From Pseudomonadota bacterium (GTDB lineage Bacteria; Pseudomonadota; Gammaproteobacteria; Steroidobacterales; Woeseiaceae): 64,000 nucleotides of DNA. Positions 16,141 through 26,100 of the stretch are shown in pieces. Numbering within the stretch: the stretch's first letter is position 1; each line of letters begins with the position of its first letter. The stretch is taken from positions 1 to 64,000 of the forward strand of contig JACZWL010000007.1 in NCBI GenBank assembly GCA_022572185.1. The letters run 5' to 3'. Under the pieces are notes generated by a model. It did no database searches. It was not told where the DNA came from and was given only the letters and a program-made list of their open reading frames with translations. Made by a program: the position numbers and the translations under genes.

Positions 16141-18081
16141 GTGAATTTTTTTGATGCACAAGACCGTGCCCGGCGTGCAACCCGCTGGCTGGTGATTGTC
16201 TATGTCGTCGCAACCGCCCTGATTGTCGCCGGCGTAACATTAGTCGTTGCCGTCGCGTTCTACACGGTCGGTGAGACCGGGCGCCCTGCCGATCCCTCCA
16301 TCCTCGTTGCAACCGCAATCCTTGCTACCCTGCTCATTCTCGGTGCGACCGTTTATAAAACGGCTCGGTTGTCATCGGGCGGCGGTCGAGTTGCCCTCGA
16401 CATGGGCGGCACCCTGGTTCCGGCAGACGTTCAGGACCCACTGAGGCGACGCTTGCGAAACGTCATCGAGGAAATGGCCATCGCCTCGGGCGTGCCGGTT
16501 CCGGATATCTATGTTCTGGAACAAGAGATGAGCATCAATGCGTTTGCCGCCGGTTTCAGACCCGGCGACGCAGCCATTGCGGTGACGCGCGGAACACTGG
16601 AAACCCTCGACCGTGACGAGTTGCAGGGAGTTATCGCGCACGAATTCAGTCACATCCTTAACGGTGACATGCGGCTGAACATTCGCATGATGGGCGTGCT
16701 GTTCGGCATCATGGTACTTGGCATCATCGGCCGGCTCATATTGCGTGGCGGTTATTACTCCGGGCTGGCGTCCAGCCGGCGGAACAAGAACGCGCCGGTA
16801 ATCATGATTGTTGGTCTTGGTCTCGCGGTCCTCGGCTGGATCGGGTTGTTCTTTGCAAGATTGGTTAAAGCAGCCGTCTCGAGGCAGCGCGAGTTTCTCG
16901 CCGATGCATCCGCTGTACAGTTCACGCGGCAAGCCGAAGGTATTGCCAGTGCCCTGAAAAAGATCGGCGGCTACACCGCACACTCCTACATTCGCTCCGT
17001 TGATCCCGAAGAAGTCAGTCACATGCTGTTCGCTGGCGGCATCCCGCGACTGACTTCCCTGTTTGCAACGCACCCGCCGTTAATTGAACGCATCCAGGCG
17101 CTCGACCCTGGATTTAGTGAAGACGACTTCCCGGTTGTGGCCGAACAGATGCACCGTGGAGCAACTCGGCTCGCCCCTGTCGCAGGCCAGGCCAGGGGCC
17201 TGGTTGAAGAGCAGGCCCCTGGCCCGGTTCCGGCCGCTGCTCACACGCGCGCAGAGCAGCGCACGATTCCGGCGTCGATTCCCGATGCAGTCGCGCGCCC
17301 GGACCCTCAACAACTTGCTTTCGCCGGGCAACTTCGACGGTCGATCCCCCCGGAAATTTACGATGCTGCCCATTCGCCCGAACATGCATGGCTTTTGACC
17401 CTCGCCCTGGCGCTCGATCGGAATACTCCGCACTCGGAGCGCCAGTTACGATTTGTCGATGAGCAGCTGGGCGTCGAACGCGGCAAGCAGGTTCGCCGTT
17501 ACTTTGGCCAAATCAGTGAAATCGGAGAAGGGTATCGCCTGCCAGTTCTCGAGATCGCATTTCCAGCCCTGAAACGGAGACCGGTGGCACAACTGGAATA
17601 CCTGCTCGAACTGGTCAGACGCATCATCGAACTGGACGGCGATGTCGATCTTTACGAGTACTGCTTTTATCGCGTTTTGACCAATAGCCTGGAACAGGCC
17701 GAAGATCCATCCGGCCGCCGCAAAAGGCACCGCAGCACCAAAAAAGCTGTCAGGCAGGCGGCAATCGACCTGATTCGCACCGTTGCGCACCACGGCCATT
17801 CTTCGCCGGAGGCTCGTGCAGACGCCTTCCGTGCCGGGGTCGCTGAATTCGGCCAGTGGGCCAGCGATGCAGAATACCGGGACGAGACGCTGCAGACGGT
17901 GCCCGTGCTCGAACGCAGTCTGAATGTACTCGAAAGGACGAACTCCGCGGGCCGCAAAAGTCTGCTTCAGGCGGTCGGCAAAACAGTGAGTCACGACGGC
18001 AAACTCTCCGTCCCCGAAGCCGAATTGTTGCGAGCAATCTGTGCCAGTCTGGACTGCCCGCTGCCGCCGATTCTGGGCTGA
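16141..18081 (+). CDS. M48-family membrane metallopeptidase with C-terminal helical extension
   Basis: A 646-residue protein. Two N-terminal transmembrane helices (about 15-42 and 52-73) precede a zinc protease domain with HEFSH at 167-171 in GVIAHEFSHILNGD and the third ligand in REFLADASAVQFTR. Two further helices lie between them, as in HtpX-like proteases. After about residue 350 comes a Pro/Ala linker and a roughly 270-residue domain with TerB-like features (DGKLSVPEAELLRAICASLDCPLPP). The start is a GTG with a weak ribosome site, 159 bases after lemA, so the two genes probably form one unit. The C-terminal domain is longer than in simple HtpX. Confidence 0.92.
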   Translation: MNFFDAQDRARRATRWLVIVYVVATALIVAGVTLVVAVAFYTVGETGRPADPSILVATAILATLLILGATVYKTARLSSGGGRVALDMGGTLVPADVQDPLRRRLRNVIEEMAIASGVPVPDIYVLEQEMSINAFAAGFRPGDAAIAVTRGTLETLDRDELQGVIAHEFSHILNGDMRLNIRMMGVLFGIMVLGIIGRLILRGGYYSGLASSRRNKNAPVIMIVGLGLAVLGWIGLFFARLVKAAVSRQREFLADASAVQFTRQAEGIASALKKIGGYTAHSYIRSVDPEEVSHMLFAGGIPRLTSLFATHPPLIERIQALDPGFSEDDFPVVAEQMHRGATRLAPVAGQARGLVEEQAPGPVPAAAHTRAEQRTIPASIPDAVARPDPQQLAFAGQLRRSIPPEIYDAAHSPEHAWLLTLALALDRNTPHSERQLRFVDEQLGVERGKQVRRYFGQISEIGEGYRLPVLEIAFPALKRRPVAQLEYLLELVRRIIELDGDVDLYEYCFYRVLTNSLEQAEDPSGRRKRHRSTKKAVRQAAIDLIRTVAHHGHSSPEARADAFRAGVAEFGQWASDAEYRDETLQTVPVLERSLNVLERTNSAGRKSLLQAVGKTVSHDGKLSVPEAELLRAICASLDCPLPPILG

Positions 18082-18406
18082 CAGGCTGTTGAAAAACCCT
18101 GTTGTTCGGCGGCCTGTTGGCCGGCACGAGGACTTTTTTCCATCTTTGCATGCGTATTTCGGATTACGTAAAGAAAAAGATCGAGAAAATGGACCGCCAT
18201 GATACTTTCGCAGTCGGCATACTGTTTACTGTACAGAGCCCTCGGGCGGCACAGACTGAAGTGGCCGTGAGTGCAGTCGCTAAATCGCGTATTATGGCGC
18301 CCTGTTGAACTCTTGGGCGCTGGCCGATTCTTGCTGTCAGGAGCTTCATTCAGGTCTTGGGCGCGTTCGAGAGAGCGCAGGTTTTCTGGTTTTTTGGAAT
18401 AAAATC
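18082..18406. other. Intergenic region with a CAGGCTGTTGAAAAAC repeat end
   Basis: Directly after the M48 stop lies CAGGCTGTTGAAAAAC (18081-18096), the same 16-base sequence that forms one arm of the hairpin at 40540-40574. A T-run follows some 35 bases later. No credible gene is seen; the region probably holds the promoter of the SYLF gene, with a possible TATTAT -10 near 18290 but no good -35. Confidence 0.45.
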
Positions 18407-19225
18407 ATGCACATACGCTTAAGATGCTGCCTGCTTGTACTGTCTCTGATGGTCGCGGTACCGGCGGCGGCCAGCAAAGAGGAAAAACGAGTCGCGGATG
18501 CCACAGATGTTCTCGATCAGCTTCTGCGAATTCCGGAGCAGACCGTGCCACCTACGTTGCTCGCACGCGCATACGCGGTTGCCGTGATACCGAACGTGGT
18601 CAAAGTAGGATTTGCGCTCGGAGCCCGCCGCGGCAAGGGCATCCTGGTCATTCGCCGGGCGGACAATTCCTGGAGCAACCCGGCATTCATCACCCTGACT
18701 GGTGGTAGCTTTGGCTTCCAGATCGGCGCCCAGTCCACCGACATAATACTGGTCTTCAAGACGCGTGCAGGCGTCGATGGGATTGCCAATGGCAAGTTCA
18801 CGCTCGGTGCCGATGCATCTATCGCGGCGGGCCCTGTTGGCCGGCACACGGCAATCGCGACCGACATTCAGTTTCAGGCGGAAGTGTTTTCCTATTCACG
18901 GAGCAGGGGCATTTTCGCGGGCGTGGCACTGGAAGGCGCGGGCATCACGATGGACAGAATGGCCAACGCTGCGTTTTACGGTTCATCCAGCATCACGCCC
19001 GAGCAGATTTTTGCAAGTTCCGGTAACGCCGCACCGGCGGTCGCTAATACGTTTGTTCAGGTCTTGACTGCACAAACGCAACGTCTGCCAATACAACCCG
19101 GCATGAAATCCGGCGTCTCCCCCAGCAGCGCGAAAAAAGCGTCCAAATCGTCCGTGCGTACCTACGGTATTCGGGATCCTGACGAATCCGTCGCCGACAG
19201 CGGCGAGTACAACGAGGACTTTTGA
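18407..19225 (+). CDS. Lipid-binding SYLF-domain protein (Ysc84 family)
   Basis: A 272-residue exported protein. A signal peptide (about 1-22, ending AAAS) is followed by the SYLF domain: IPNVVKVGFALGARRGKGILVIRR, WSNPAFITLTGGSFGFQIGAQSTDIILVFKTRAGVDGI, FTLGADASIAAGPVGRHTA, and SRGIFAGVALEGAGITMD. SYLF domains bind phospholipids. The last 60 residues form a Ser/Lys-rich, low-complexity tail. The ATG at 18407 is chosen because it begins the signal peptide. It is often found in proteobacterial envelopes without a settled role. Confidence 0.94.
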   Translation: MHIRLRCCLLVLSLMVAVPAAASKEEKRVADATDVLDQLLRIPEQTVPPTLLARAYAVAVIPNVVKVGFALGARRGKGILVIRRADNSWSNPAFITLTGGSFGFQIGAQSTDIILVFKTRAGVDGIANGKFTLGADASIAAGPVGRHTAIATDIQFQAEVFSYSRSRGIFAGVALEGAGITMDRMANAAFYGSSSITPEQIFASSGNAAPAVANTFVQVLTAQTQRLPIQPGMKSGVSPSSAKKASKSSVRTYGIRDPDESVADSGEYNEDF

Positions 19226-19253
19226 TCCGGGCTGACGGGCCAGTGGCACCTCG

Positions 19254-20330
19254 TTGAACGAGTTAATCGAACGGATACAGTCCTGGGCCGAGTTTATCGG
19301 CCCGAACATCTATCTGCAGGCAGCAGCGCTTGCGCTGGCTTTTATTCTGTTCGGCAAGATTGCAGACATCATTCTCAGCAAGACCATTGCGCAGTTTGTC
19401 GCGAGATCGAAAACGGAATTCGATGATGAGCTGGTTGTCCTGCTGCACCGGCCGATTTTCGTCACATTTGTCCTGATTGGCCTGGCGTTAGCGACGCGAC
19501 GCCTGGGGATGCCGGCAACACCCGAGTACATCACGCTCGGCATCCTCAGGACGATCGCGATTTTCATCTGGTTCACGTTCCTCAGCGGCTTTTTTGGCCT
19601 CATTCTCTCGGCCGTCAGGCGGGGCAGGACGAGCAGCGCGCTGCACGCGAGCATGCTGCCTCTTCTCGGCACATTCCTGAAGGTCGTGCTGATCGCGCTC
19701 GCGGTCTATTTCATCTTTCTTGCCTGGAGCATCGACGTGACCGCCTGGGTAGCATCGGCGGGTATTGTCGGTCTGGCCTTGAGTTTCGCCGCAAAAGACA
19801 CGCTGTCGAATTTGTTCGCCGGCGTTGCCATCGCCGCCGATGCCCCCTACAAAACCGGCGATTTCATCATCCTGGAATCCGGTGAGCGGGGCATGGTCAC
19901 GCACATCGGCATGCGTAGCACGCGAATACTGACGCGCGATGATGTTGAGATTACGGTTCCGAATAGCCTGATCGGCAACGGCAAGATCATCAATGAAGCA
20001 GGCGGCCCGTCCGCCAGACATCGCATTCGCATAGCGGTTGGCGTTGCTTACGGTAGCGATATCGATCAGGTCATCGACACACTGGCAACCATCGCCGACG
20101 AACACGACGACGTCTGCAAATCTCCAGAGCCAAGAGTTCGTTTTCGAAGCTTTGGTGAGTACAGCCTCGATTTCGAATTGCTTTGCTGGATCGATCAACC
20201 CATAGATCGCGGCCGAATCTTACATGAACTCAATTGCGCCGTGTACAAGGCATTCCAGCGTGCAGGAATCGAAATTCCGTTCCCACAGCGGGATTTACAT
20301 GTTCGCACGATGCCAGCGCAAGGGAATTGA
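19254..20330 (+). CDS. MscS-family mechanosensitive ion channel
   Basis: A 358-residue inner-membrane protein with about four transmembrane segments before the pore region. The last helix and beta domain are diagnostic: VTAWVASAGIVGLALSFAAKDTLSNLFAGVAIAADAPYKTGDFIILESGERGMVTHIGMRSTRILTRDDVEITVPNSLIGNGKIIN. It opens on membrane tension to release solutes during osmotic downshift. Translation appears to begin at a TTG (19254) with no clear ribosome site, 28 bases after the SYLF gene, so the start is less certain than the family. Confidence 0.94.
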   Translation: MNELIERIQSWAEFIGPNIYLQAAALALAFILFGKIADIILSKTIAQFVARSKTEFDDELVVLLHRPIFVTFVLIGLALATRRLGMPATPEYITLGILRTIAIFIWFTFLSGFFGLILSAVRRGRTSSALHASMLPLLGTFLKVVLIALAVYFIFLAWSIDVTAWVASAGIVGLALSFAAKDTLSNLFAGVAIAADAPYKTGDFIILESGERGMVTHIGMRSTRILTRDDVEITVPNSLIGNGKIINEAGGPSARHRIRIAVGVAYGSDIDQVIDTLATIADEHDDVCKSPEPRVRFRSFGEYSLDFELLCWIDQPIDRGRILHELNCAVYKAFQRAGIEIPFPQRDLHVRTMPAQGN

Positions 20331-20394
20331 TGCTGGGTACGGGAGCTTTTTGAGTCGCAGGCGCAGAGCTCCGCTTCATCGCAGCTCAGCCCGG

Positions 20395-20931
20395 CTATTC
20401 TGAGTCCTGGCGACGCCGAAGTTCTTCCCGGATCGATTCGAGATCCTGTCCGACCTCGCCTGCCGGCTGTGAGGCGTCCGCAGGTGCCTGCTCGACACCA
20501 CCGGGATCATCCGTCCGCTGCACGTTACCGGCGGCGGCGTCTGTTCCCGCATCAGGTGGCTGGCCTTCGAAAACTCCAAGATATTCCTCTTCTGCTCTTC
20601 TGCGCCGCGCGTCAGCAGCACGCCGCCTTGCCTCGGCCGCAGCTTGCTGAGTGCGCCGCAACGCCTTGCGCTTGCGTGCAGACTGGGCCTCGAGCTCCGC
20701 CCGTCGGTCTTCTTCTTCAATTGTGGCAATGCGATTGATTGCTTCGCGCGCGTTGACACACTCGGCCTCATACTTGGACATGTTGCGATTTTTGCCACAA
20801 TGGACCATCGTGGCCTCGAGCAAAATTCGGTTATCGAGAAACTCCGCGACAGTCCTCGGCGGCGGCTCCTTGGCACAGCCGGCCAGCAGGATCAAACTGC
20901 CGCAAATGATCTCGAGACGCTTTATAGCCAT
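20395..20931 (-). CDS. EexN-like lipoprotein with charged coiled-coil tail
   Basis: A 178-residue lipoprotein with signal and lipobox LAGC (Cys19). The segment after the Cys, PRTVAEFLDNRILLEATMVHCGKN, with a second Cys in YEAECVNAREAINRI, follows the pattern of EexN-family lipoproteins, named for entry exclusion in conjugative systems but also common on chromosomes. The C-terminal half is a very charged Arg/Glu/Ala coiled coil (about 75-115) and an acidic, disordered tail. No conjugation gene is near, so an entry-exclusion role should not be assumed. Confidence 0.8.
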   Translation of the reverse strand: MAIKRLEIICGSLILLAGCAKEPPPRTVAEFLDNRILLEATMVHCGKNRNMSKYEAECVNAREAINRIATIEEEDRRAELEAQSARKRKALRRTQQAAAEARRRAADARRRRAEEEYLGVFEGQPPDAGTDAAAGNVQRTDDPGGVEQAPADASQPAGEVGQDLESIREELRRRQDSE

Positions 20932-21159
20932 TGACTTTCAGCCTGCCCTTTGATTCCTGACGCCCAAGCAATACGGGCTGTAAGCCGAATATTACCATCG
21001 GCATTCTGCCACAAAAGTAGCTGCAGTTCGCAGTTAGCGCACGCTGGCAGAGCTTCGTCTCAGAACTCAGGGCCCGTCCCTGAATTTGGTCCTGGTCCGT
21101 CCCGATTGTTATCCATTTGCTATAGTGGCGCGGCCCCGGGGCCAGGAGACTGTGCGAAC

Positions 21160-23043
21160 GTGTCAGATTCCAACCAGTTTTCGTTACTTGGACAACGTCG
21201 TTTTGCGCCTTTCTTTGTTACCCAGTTTCTCGGCGCCCTGAATGACAATATATTTCGAAACGGGCTGGTAATACTCATCACCTTTCAGGGTGTGCGCATC
21301 GCCGGTATGGGTGCGGGCCAGCTCGCGAACGTTGCCGGCGCACTGTTTATCCTTCCTTTTTTCCTTTTTTCTGCAACCGCCGGTCAGCTTGCAGACAAAT
21401 ATGAAAAATCCCGCCTGATGCGAAGCATAAAATTGCTGGAAATCGTTCTCATGGTGCTGGCCGCATTTGCCTTCGTGACGCAAAGTTACACGGTACTCCT
21501 CGCCGTACTCTTTCTGATGGGGTGTCAGTCCACTCTATTCGGTCCGGTCAAGTACGCCTACCTGCCACAGCAACTCACGACGGACGAGCTTGTTGGCGGA
21601 AACGCACTGGTCGAATCCGGCACGTACATGGCGATTATTTTCGGCTTGATAATCGGTGGCATTTCCGTTGCTGCTGATTACGAAAACCAGAGCATTCTCG
21701 CGTCATGCCTCGTTGTCGCGGCCGTATTCGGTTATCTCGCCAGCCGTCAAATCCCTTCAACCAAGCCGGTCGACCCTGACCTGAAAATCAACTGGAACGC
21801 CTGGACTGAAACCTGGCACATCGTGGGGTTCGCCAGGGAAGAACGCAGCGTTTTCCTGTCGATTCTCGGCATATCATGGTTTTGGTTCTTTGGTTCAGCA
21901 ATGACTATCCAGCTGCCCGCGTATACGCTCGGCATTCTCAACGGTAACGAGGCAATAACGACGGCCCTCCTGGTCGCGTTTGCGGTCGGCGTTGGTGTTG
22001 GCTCCCTGCTTTGCGAACGCATGTCAGGCCACCGTATTGAACTCGGTCTTGTGCCTTTTGGGTCGATCGGCCTGAGTCTGTTCGCGATCGACTTGTTTTT
22101 TTCCCAACCCGACGCGCAGGTGGTCGCCGTCAATTCCGTTAGTGAGTTTCTGGCGCGGCCGGGAAGTTGGCGAATCCTAATCGATCTGTCGTTGCTTGGT
22201 GCATTCGGTGGATTTTACAGCGTCCCGCTTTACGCACTGATTCAAGATCGGACCGAGCGACAACACCTGTCCCGGGTAATTGCCGCCAACAACATTATCA
22301 ACGCGCTTTTTATGGTCGCTGCAGCCATTCTCGCATTCGGTGTTTTGGCCTCAGGCCTGTCGATCCCACAGTTTTACCTGATTCTGGCATTACTTAACGC
22401 CCTGGTCGCCCTTTACATCTTTAGCTTGTTGCCGGAATTCCTGATGCGTTTTCTGGTATGGATTCTTATTAATATGCTCTATCGCGTGCGGCCCACGGGC
22501 CTCGAGAACATACCTGACAGAGGCCCTGCAGTGCTCGTGTGCAATCACGTCAGCTTTGTCGATGCGCTTTTGGTTGGTGGTTCGATTCGGCGACCCGTTC
22601 GCTTCGTCATGTACTACAAGATATTTCAGATACCATTGCTGAGCTTCATATTCAAAACGGCAAAGGCGATTCCGATCGCCTCGGCGAAAGAAGACGAGAC
22701 CCTGCTGGCAGAAGCTTTCGATCAGATCGATAAAGAACTCGACGCCGGTCAGATCGTGTGTCTTTTTCCCGAAGGCGGCATATCGACAGACGGTGAAATT
22801 CAGCGTTTCCGTCCCGGTATCGAGAAAATCATCGAGCGTCGCGGCGTACCTGTCATTCCGATCGCGTTGGGCGGTCTTTGGGGTAGCTGGTTCAGCCGGC
22901 GAAGTGGCGGCGGACTTCGCAAGATCCCCGGCCGTCTCTGGGCCAAAGTGAACGTGCGTATCGGTGAAGCAGTACGATCCGAAGACGTTACCGCGGCAAG
23001 CCTGGAATTGCTCGTACGCACATTACGCGGGGATGACCGCTAG
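21160..23043 (+). CDS. MFS transporter fused to PlsC-type acyltransferase (LplT-Aas like)
   Basis: A 627-residue fusion. Residues about 10-410 form an MFS transporter with PFFVTQFLGALNDNIFRNGL at the start, as in LplT lysophospholipid flippases. Residues about 430-627 form a 1-acylglycerol-3-phosphate-type acyltransferase with NHVSFVDALLVGG (HxxxxD) and CLFPEGGIST. In LplT-Aas proteins the pair brings lysophospholipids into the inner leaflet and re-acylates them. The AMP-binding acyl-ACP synthetase domain of full Aas is absent. The start is set at GTG 21160, following AGGAG, because the MFS domain begins right after it; upstream codons are not plausible protein. Confidence 0.9.
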   Translation: MSDSNQFSLLGQRRFAPFFVTQFLGALNDNIFRNGLVILITFQGVRIAGMGAGQLANVAGALFILPFFLFSATAGQLADKYEKSRLMRSIKLLEIVLMVLAAFAFVTQSYTVLLAVLFLMGCQSTLFGPVKYAYLPQQLTTDELVGGNALVESGTYMAIIFGLIIGGISVAADYENQSILASCLVVAAVFGYLASRQIPSTKPVDPDLKINWNAWTETWHIVGFAREERSVFLSILGISWFWFFGSAMTIQLPAYTLGILNGNEAITTALLVAFAVGVGVGSLLCERMSGHRIELGLVPFGSIGLSLFAIDLFFSQPDAQVVAVNSVSEFLARPGSWRILIDLSLLGAFGGFYSVPLYALIQDRTERQHLSRVIAANNIINALFMVAAAILAFGVLASGLSIPQFYLILALLNALVALYIFSLLPEFLMRFLVWILINMLYRVRPTGLENIPDRGPAVLVCNHVSFVDALLVGGSIRRPVRFVMYYKIFQIPLLSFIFKTAKAIPIASAKEDETLLAEAFDQIDKELDAGQIVCLFPEGGISTDGEIQRFRPGIEKIIERRGVPVIPIALGGLWGSWFSRRSGGGLRKIPGRLWAKVNVRIGEAVRSEDVTAASLELLVRTLRGDDR

Positions 23044-23102
23044 CAGCTGCAGGACCTATCCGACCGCCGTGGATGGCGGGAGTGCAGGTGTTGCAGGGGC
23101 GT

Positions 23103-26100
23103 TCATCTGCCTGACGGGAGAAATGGGTCTTCAGGAGATTCCCGTTCTATGCCCAGTTTCCTGCGCCATTCGGCAAGCAGCTTGTCTTTGTTGCCGAAGA
23201 GCGCGGGTCCCGCTGTATGACTGAATCGCAGTTCGGCCACTTCGGGAAATCCTGCATCCCGCGTTAGCAACATGACGCGATCTCCGAATGGATCGCCGGC
23301 CTCGGCGGCCATCCGTTGATCGAATACCATTTTCGAACCGGCCAGGGCCTTTGGCGCCCGAATTGCATCCAGCCATATCAGTCCACCAGGTGACACACTC
23401 GCCCGGTGAATCCATCGCACTGTGCGGAGCAATGCGCGCGATTCGCCCGGACTGAAGATGATGTCGGTAACGGCGTCAGGCAACTCTAATGTCGCCGTGC
23501 CGATTCTGCCGCTTTCGATGTTAAGCACTTGCGTTACATGCTTTGAGTCGACGATCAGCAGTTGCTGCTTGCTCGGTGATATTGCGAGTTTGCGGATAGC
23601 CGATGATCCCTGCCAGACGTTTCTGAGATGCCAGCTGCCGGTCCTGTCGCTTGCGAGGCTTCGCAAGGTCCCGCTCTCACCACCGACATAAAGCCGCTCG
23701 TCGATTGCGAATACAAGTCCGGTATGCGGTTCGCCAAGCTCGATGTCCGCGAGCACCGCGCCCGAAACTGTGCTGATCACCCAAAGCCGATGCCCGGCAA
23801 GTACGGCGAGGCGGCTGGCCGTCGGAGAGAACGCTATCTGGCTGATCGCACTTGCCGATGTGCGCACATAGAAGGGACGAGGCAGCCCGCTATTCGTGTC
23901 CCAGACACGAATCGAGCCGTCAAATCCGGCGCTCGCAACAAGTGCCCCGTCGTGGCTGAATGCAAGCCCGACTACAGCGCCCCGGTGTCCGAGAAAACTC
24001 AATTCATCACTCGCCGCGGCCAGTTCCTCCGCGTTGGCATCCACTTGCAGAATGTGCACGTGGCCCCCGCTGTCACCGATTGCCAGATGGCTGCCGCCGG
24101 GGGCAATCGCGGTAACGGAATCGCCCGACTCACGCCACAGCCGGTGGCCTGGCGCAGTATCAGCAACCAGGCTGTCATCTGCCACGGCGGGCGCCGTCCA
24201 GAACCCGACGCTGCCGGTACTGTCCCCGGTGACGATGAGTTGTTCGTCACTGCTGAACGCAAGCATGTTGATTACACGTTGAGGATTGCCGGATCCGACC
24301 GGCGAGCCAGACATTGCGCCGTCGCTGCTTCTGTAGACCTGAAATCCCTGCCTTGCGCTTCCCGCCAGGACTTTTGAGCCAGAGCGAGAAAATGACATCT
24401 GCCAGTTGTCCGTCCCACGCTCGAAAATCAGTGGTTCGTCGGGCTGGTCAATACGCCACAGGGAGATGCCTTGATCACCGTGAACCACGCCAAGAACCTC
24501 ACCGTTGGCCGCAAGTGTGATTTCGCTGGGCTGGGCCCAGAAATCCAGTTGCGCTGCGAGGCTGCCATCGCCGAAATTCCAGACCCGGACGGCGCGATCG
24601 TAGTCCGCAACTGCGAGACGGCTACCACTCTCATCTATCGCGACTAGCGCCGGTACCCCAGCAACGCTTAGCCGGGATTTCACGTCGCCTGATTCCAGTG
24701 ACCAGAGTTCGAATTCGGTATCGGTATCGCCGTGACGCCGGACCAACAGGGACTCGCCGTTTTCACTGACAAGCGCTTCGGCGCTCGCAGCGCCAATTGC
24801 CAGCTTGGCGTGCAGTTTGCCGCCAGCAGTGTCCCAGAGATTCACCGTATCCTGCGTAACGGTCAAAAGATACCGGGCGTTTGCACTGAGTCCGAGCACG
24901 CGTTCATTCGCAGGCACCGCGATAGTTCGGGCAGGCTGCGCGAATGCGAGATCCCAGAGTCGAGCGCTGTCACTTTGCATCGCGCGCGCAATCGCATATC
25001 GGCCGTCAGGACTGAACCACAAGTCGTTTGATTCACGCGCGACGGGCTCGAGAATATCAAGTCCGCGCTCGAAGTTTTCGACGATGACCTGAGAATTGAG
25101 GCTCAGGTTCCAGGCAATCAGATGGCCGGATGCACCCATGTTTTCATCGCGGACGCTCAAACTCCAGGTCCCATTCAGGAATTCACCGATCATCGCCGAC
25201 AGTTCTGCGCGCCTGAACCTGATGACATCGTTGGCGGCGGACTGTGCCTGCGTAAAAGTAAGCTCCACCGCTCGCCCCGACGGTGCGATCAGTTTCACCC
25301 GGAGATCGTCAAGGCGAGAGTGACTGACATTGATGGTCAGGCCGATGCGATCGACCCGACCGTCGCGATCGATGACAACACGGCGAACAAGGCGCGTTAC
25401 CTCAAGTGCCGACATGGTCCAGGGTTCACGCGGTGTTAGCGTCTGGTTTGCCAGCGACCACTGAGAAATCTGCGGCCCGTTAGCGTAGGTCAGCAGCAAA
25501 TAATCAGGACTGAACACAACGCGGTCCGATGCCTGCCCGGTATGCCTGGCAATCAGCTGTGTGTAATCATCGCCGACGAGACTGGCGGCCCGGCGGCGGC
25601 GCACGGGCGTCGATACGATCAGGGCCTCCAGGACAGCAAGCAACGCTGCGTCGCGATTTTCATTCCTCAGCGCCCTGGCGACCTGCCCGTCCCAGAATCC
25701 GGCAACAAGATTGTCCGCAAAATCATCTGCGTTTGGCAGGCGTCGCGCCAGTTGATCGATTTCCATCATTGCGGCGCGGTTTTCTGCAAGTCTCGCCCTG
25801 TTTTGCAGAAATATTCGAAAAAGGCGATCGGCCGAATCGGCATGTCCCGGAAACGAATGCAGATTCCTGTACGCGACTGCAGCGGTCCCGGTCGCCACTG
25901 TCGGCGAGGACATCACGCGTACATATGGCCGCGGCAAGATTTGTGTGTACCAAAACGGAATGGCGACAAAAATCAAAATAATCCCGATGGCGATCGCCGG
26001 GCCGCGCCAGTGCAGTGGGAGATTTTCATTCGCCCAGCGCGCGGTAAAAACTGACTCGTAAAGCCGGTTCCGAATCTTGAGCATGCCGTCATCAGCGGCA

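Noticed and set aside
18102-18349. Short frames between the M48 and SYLF genes
   Set aside because: Both strands have frames of about 60-70 codons without support from ribosome sites or homologous features.
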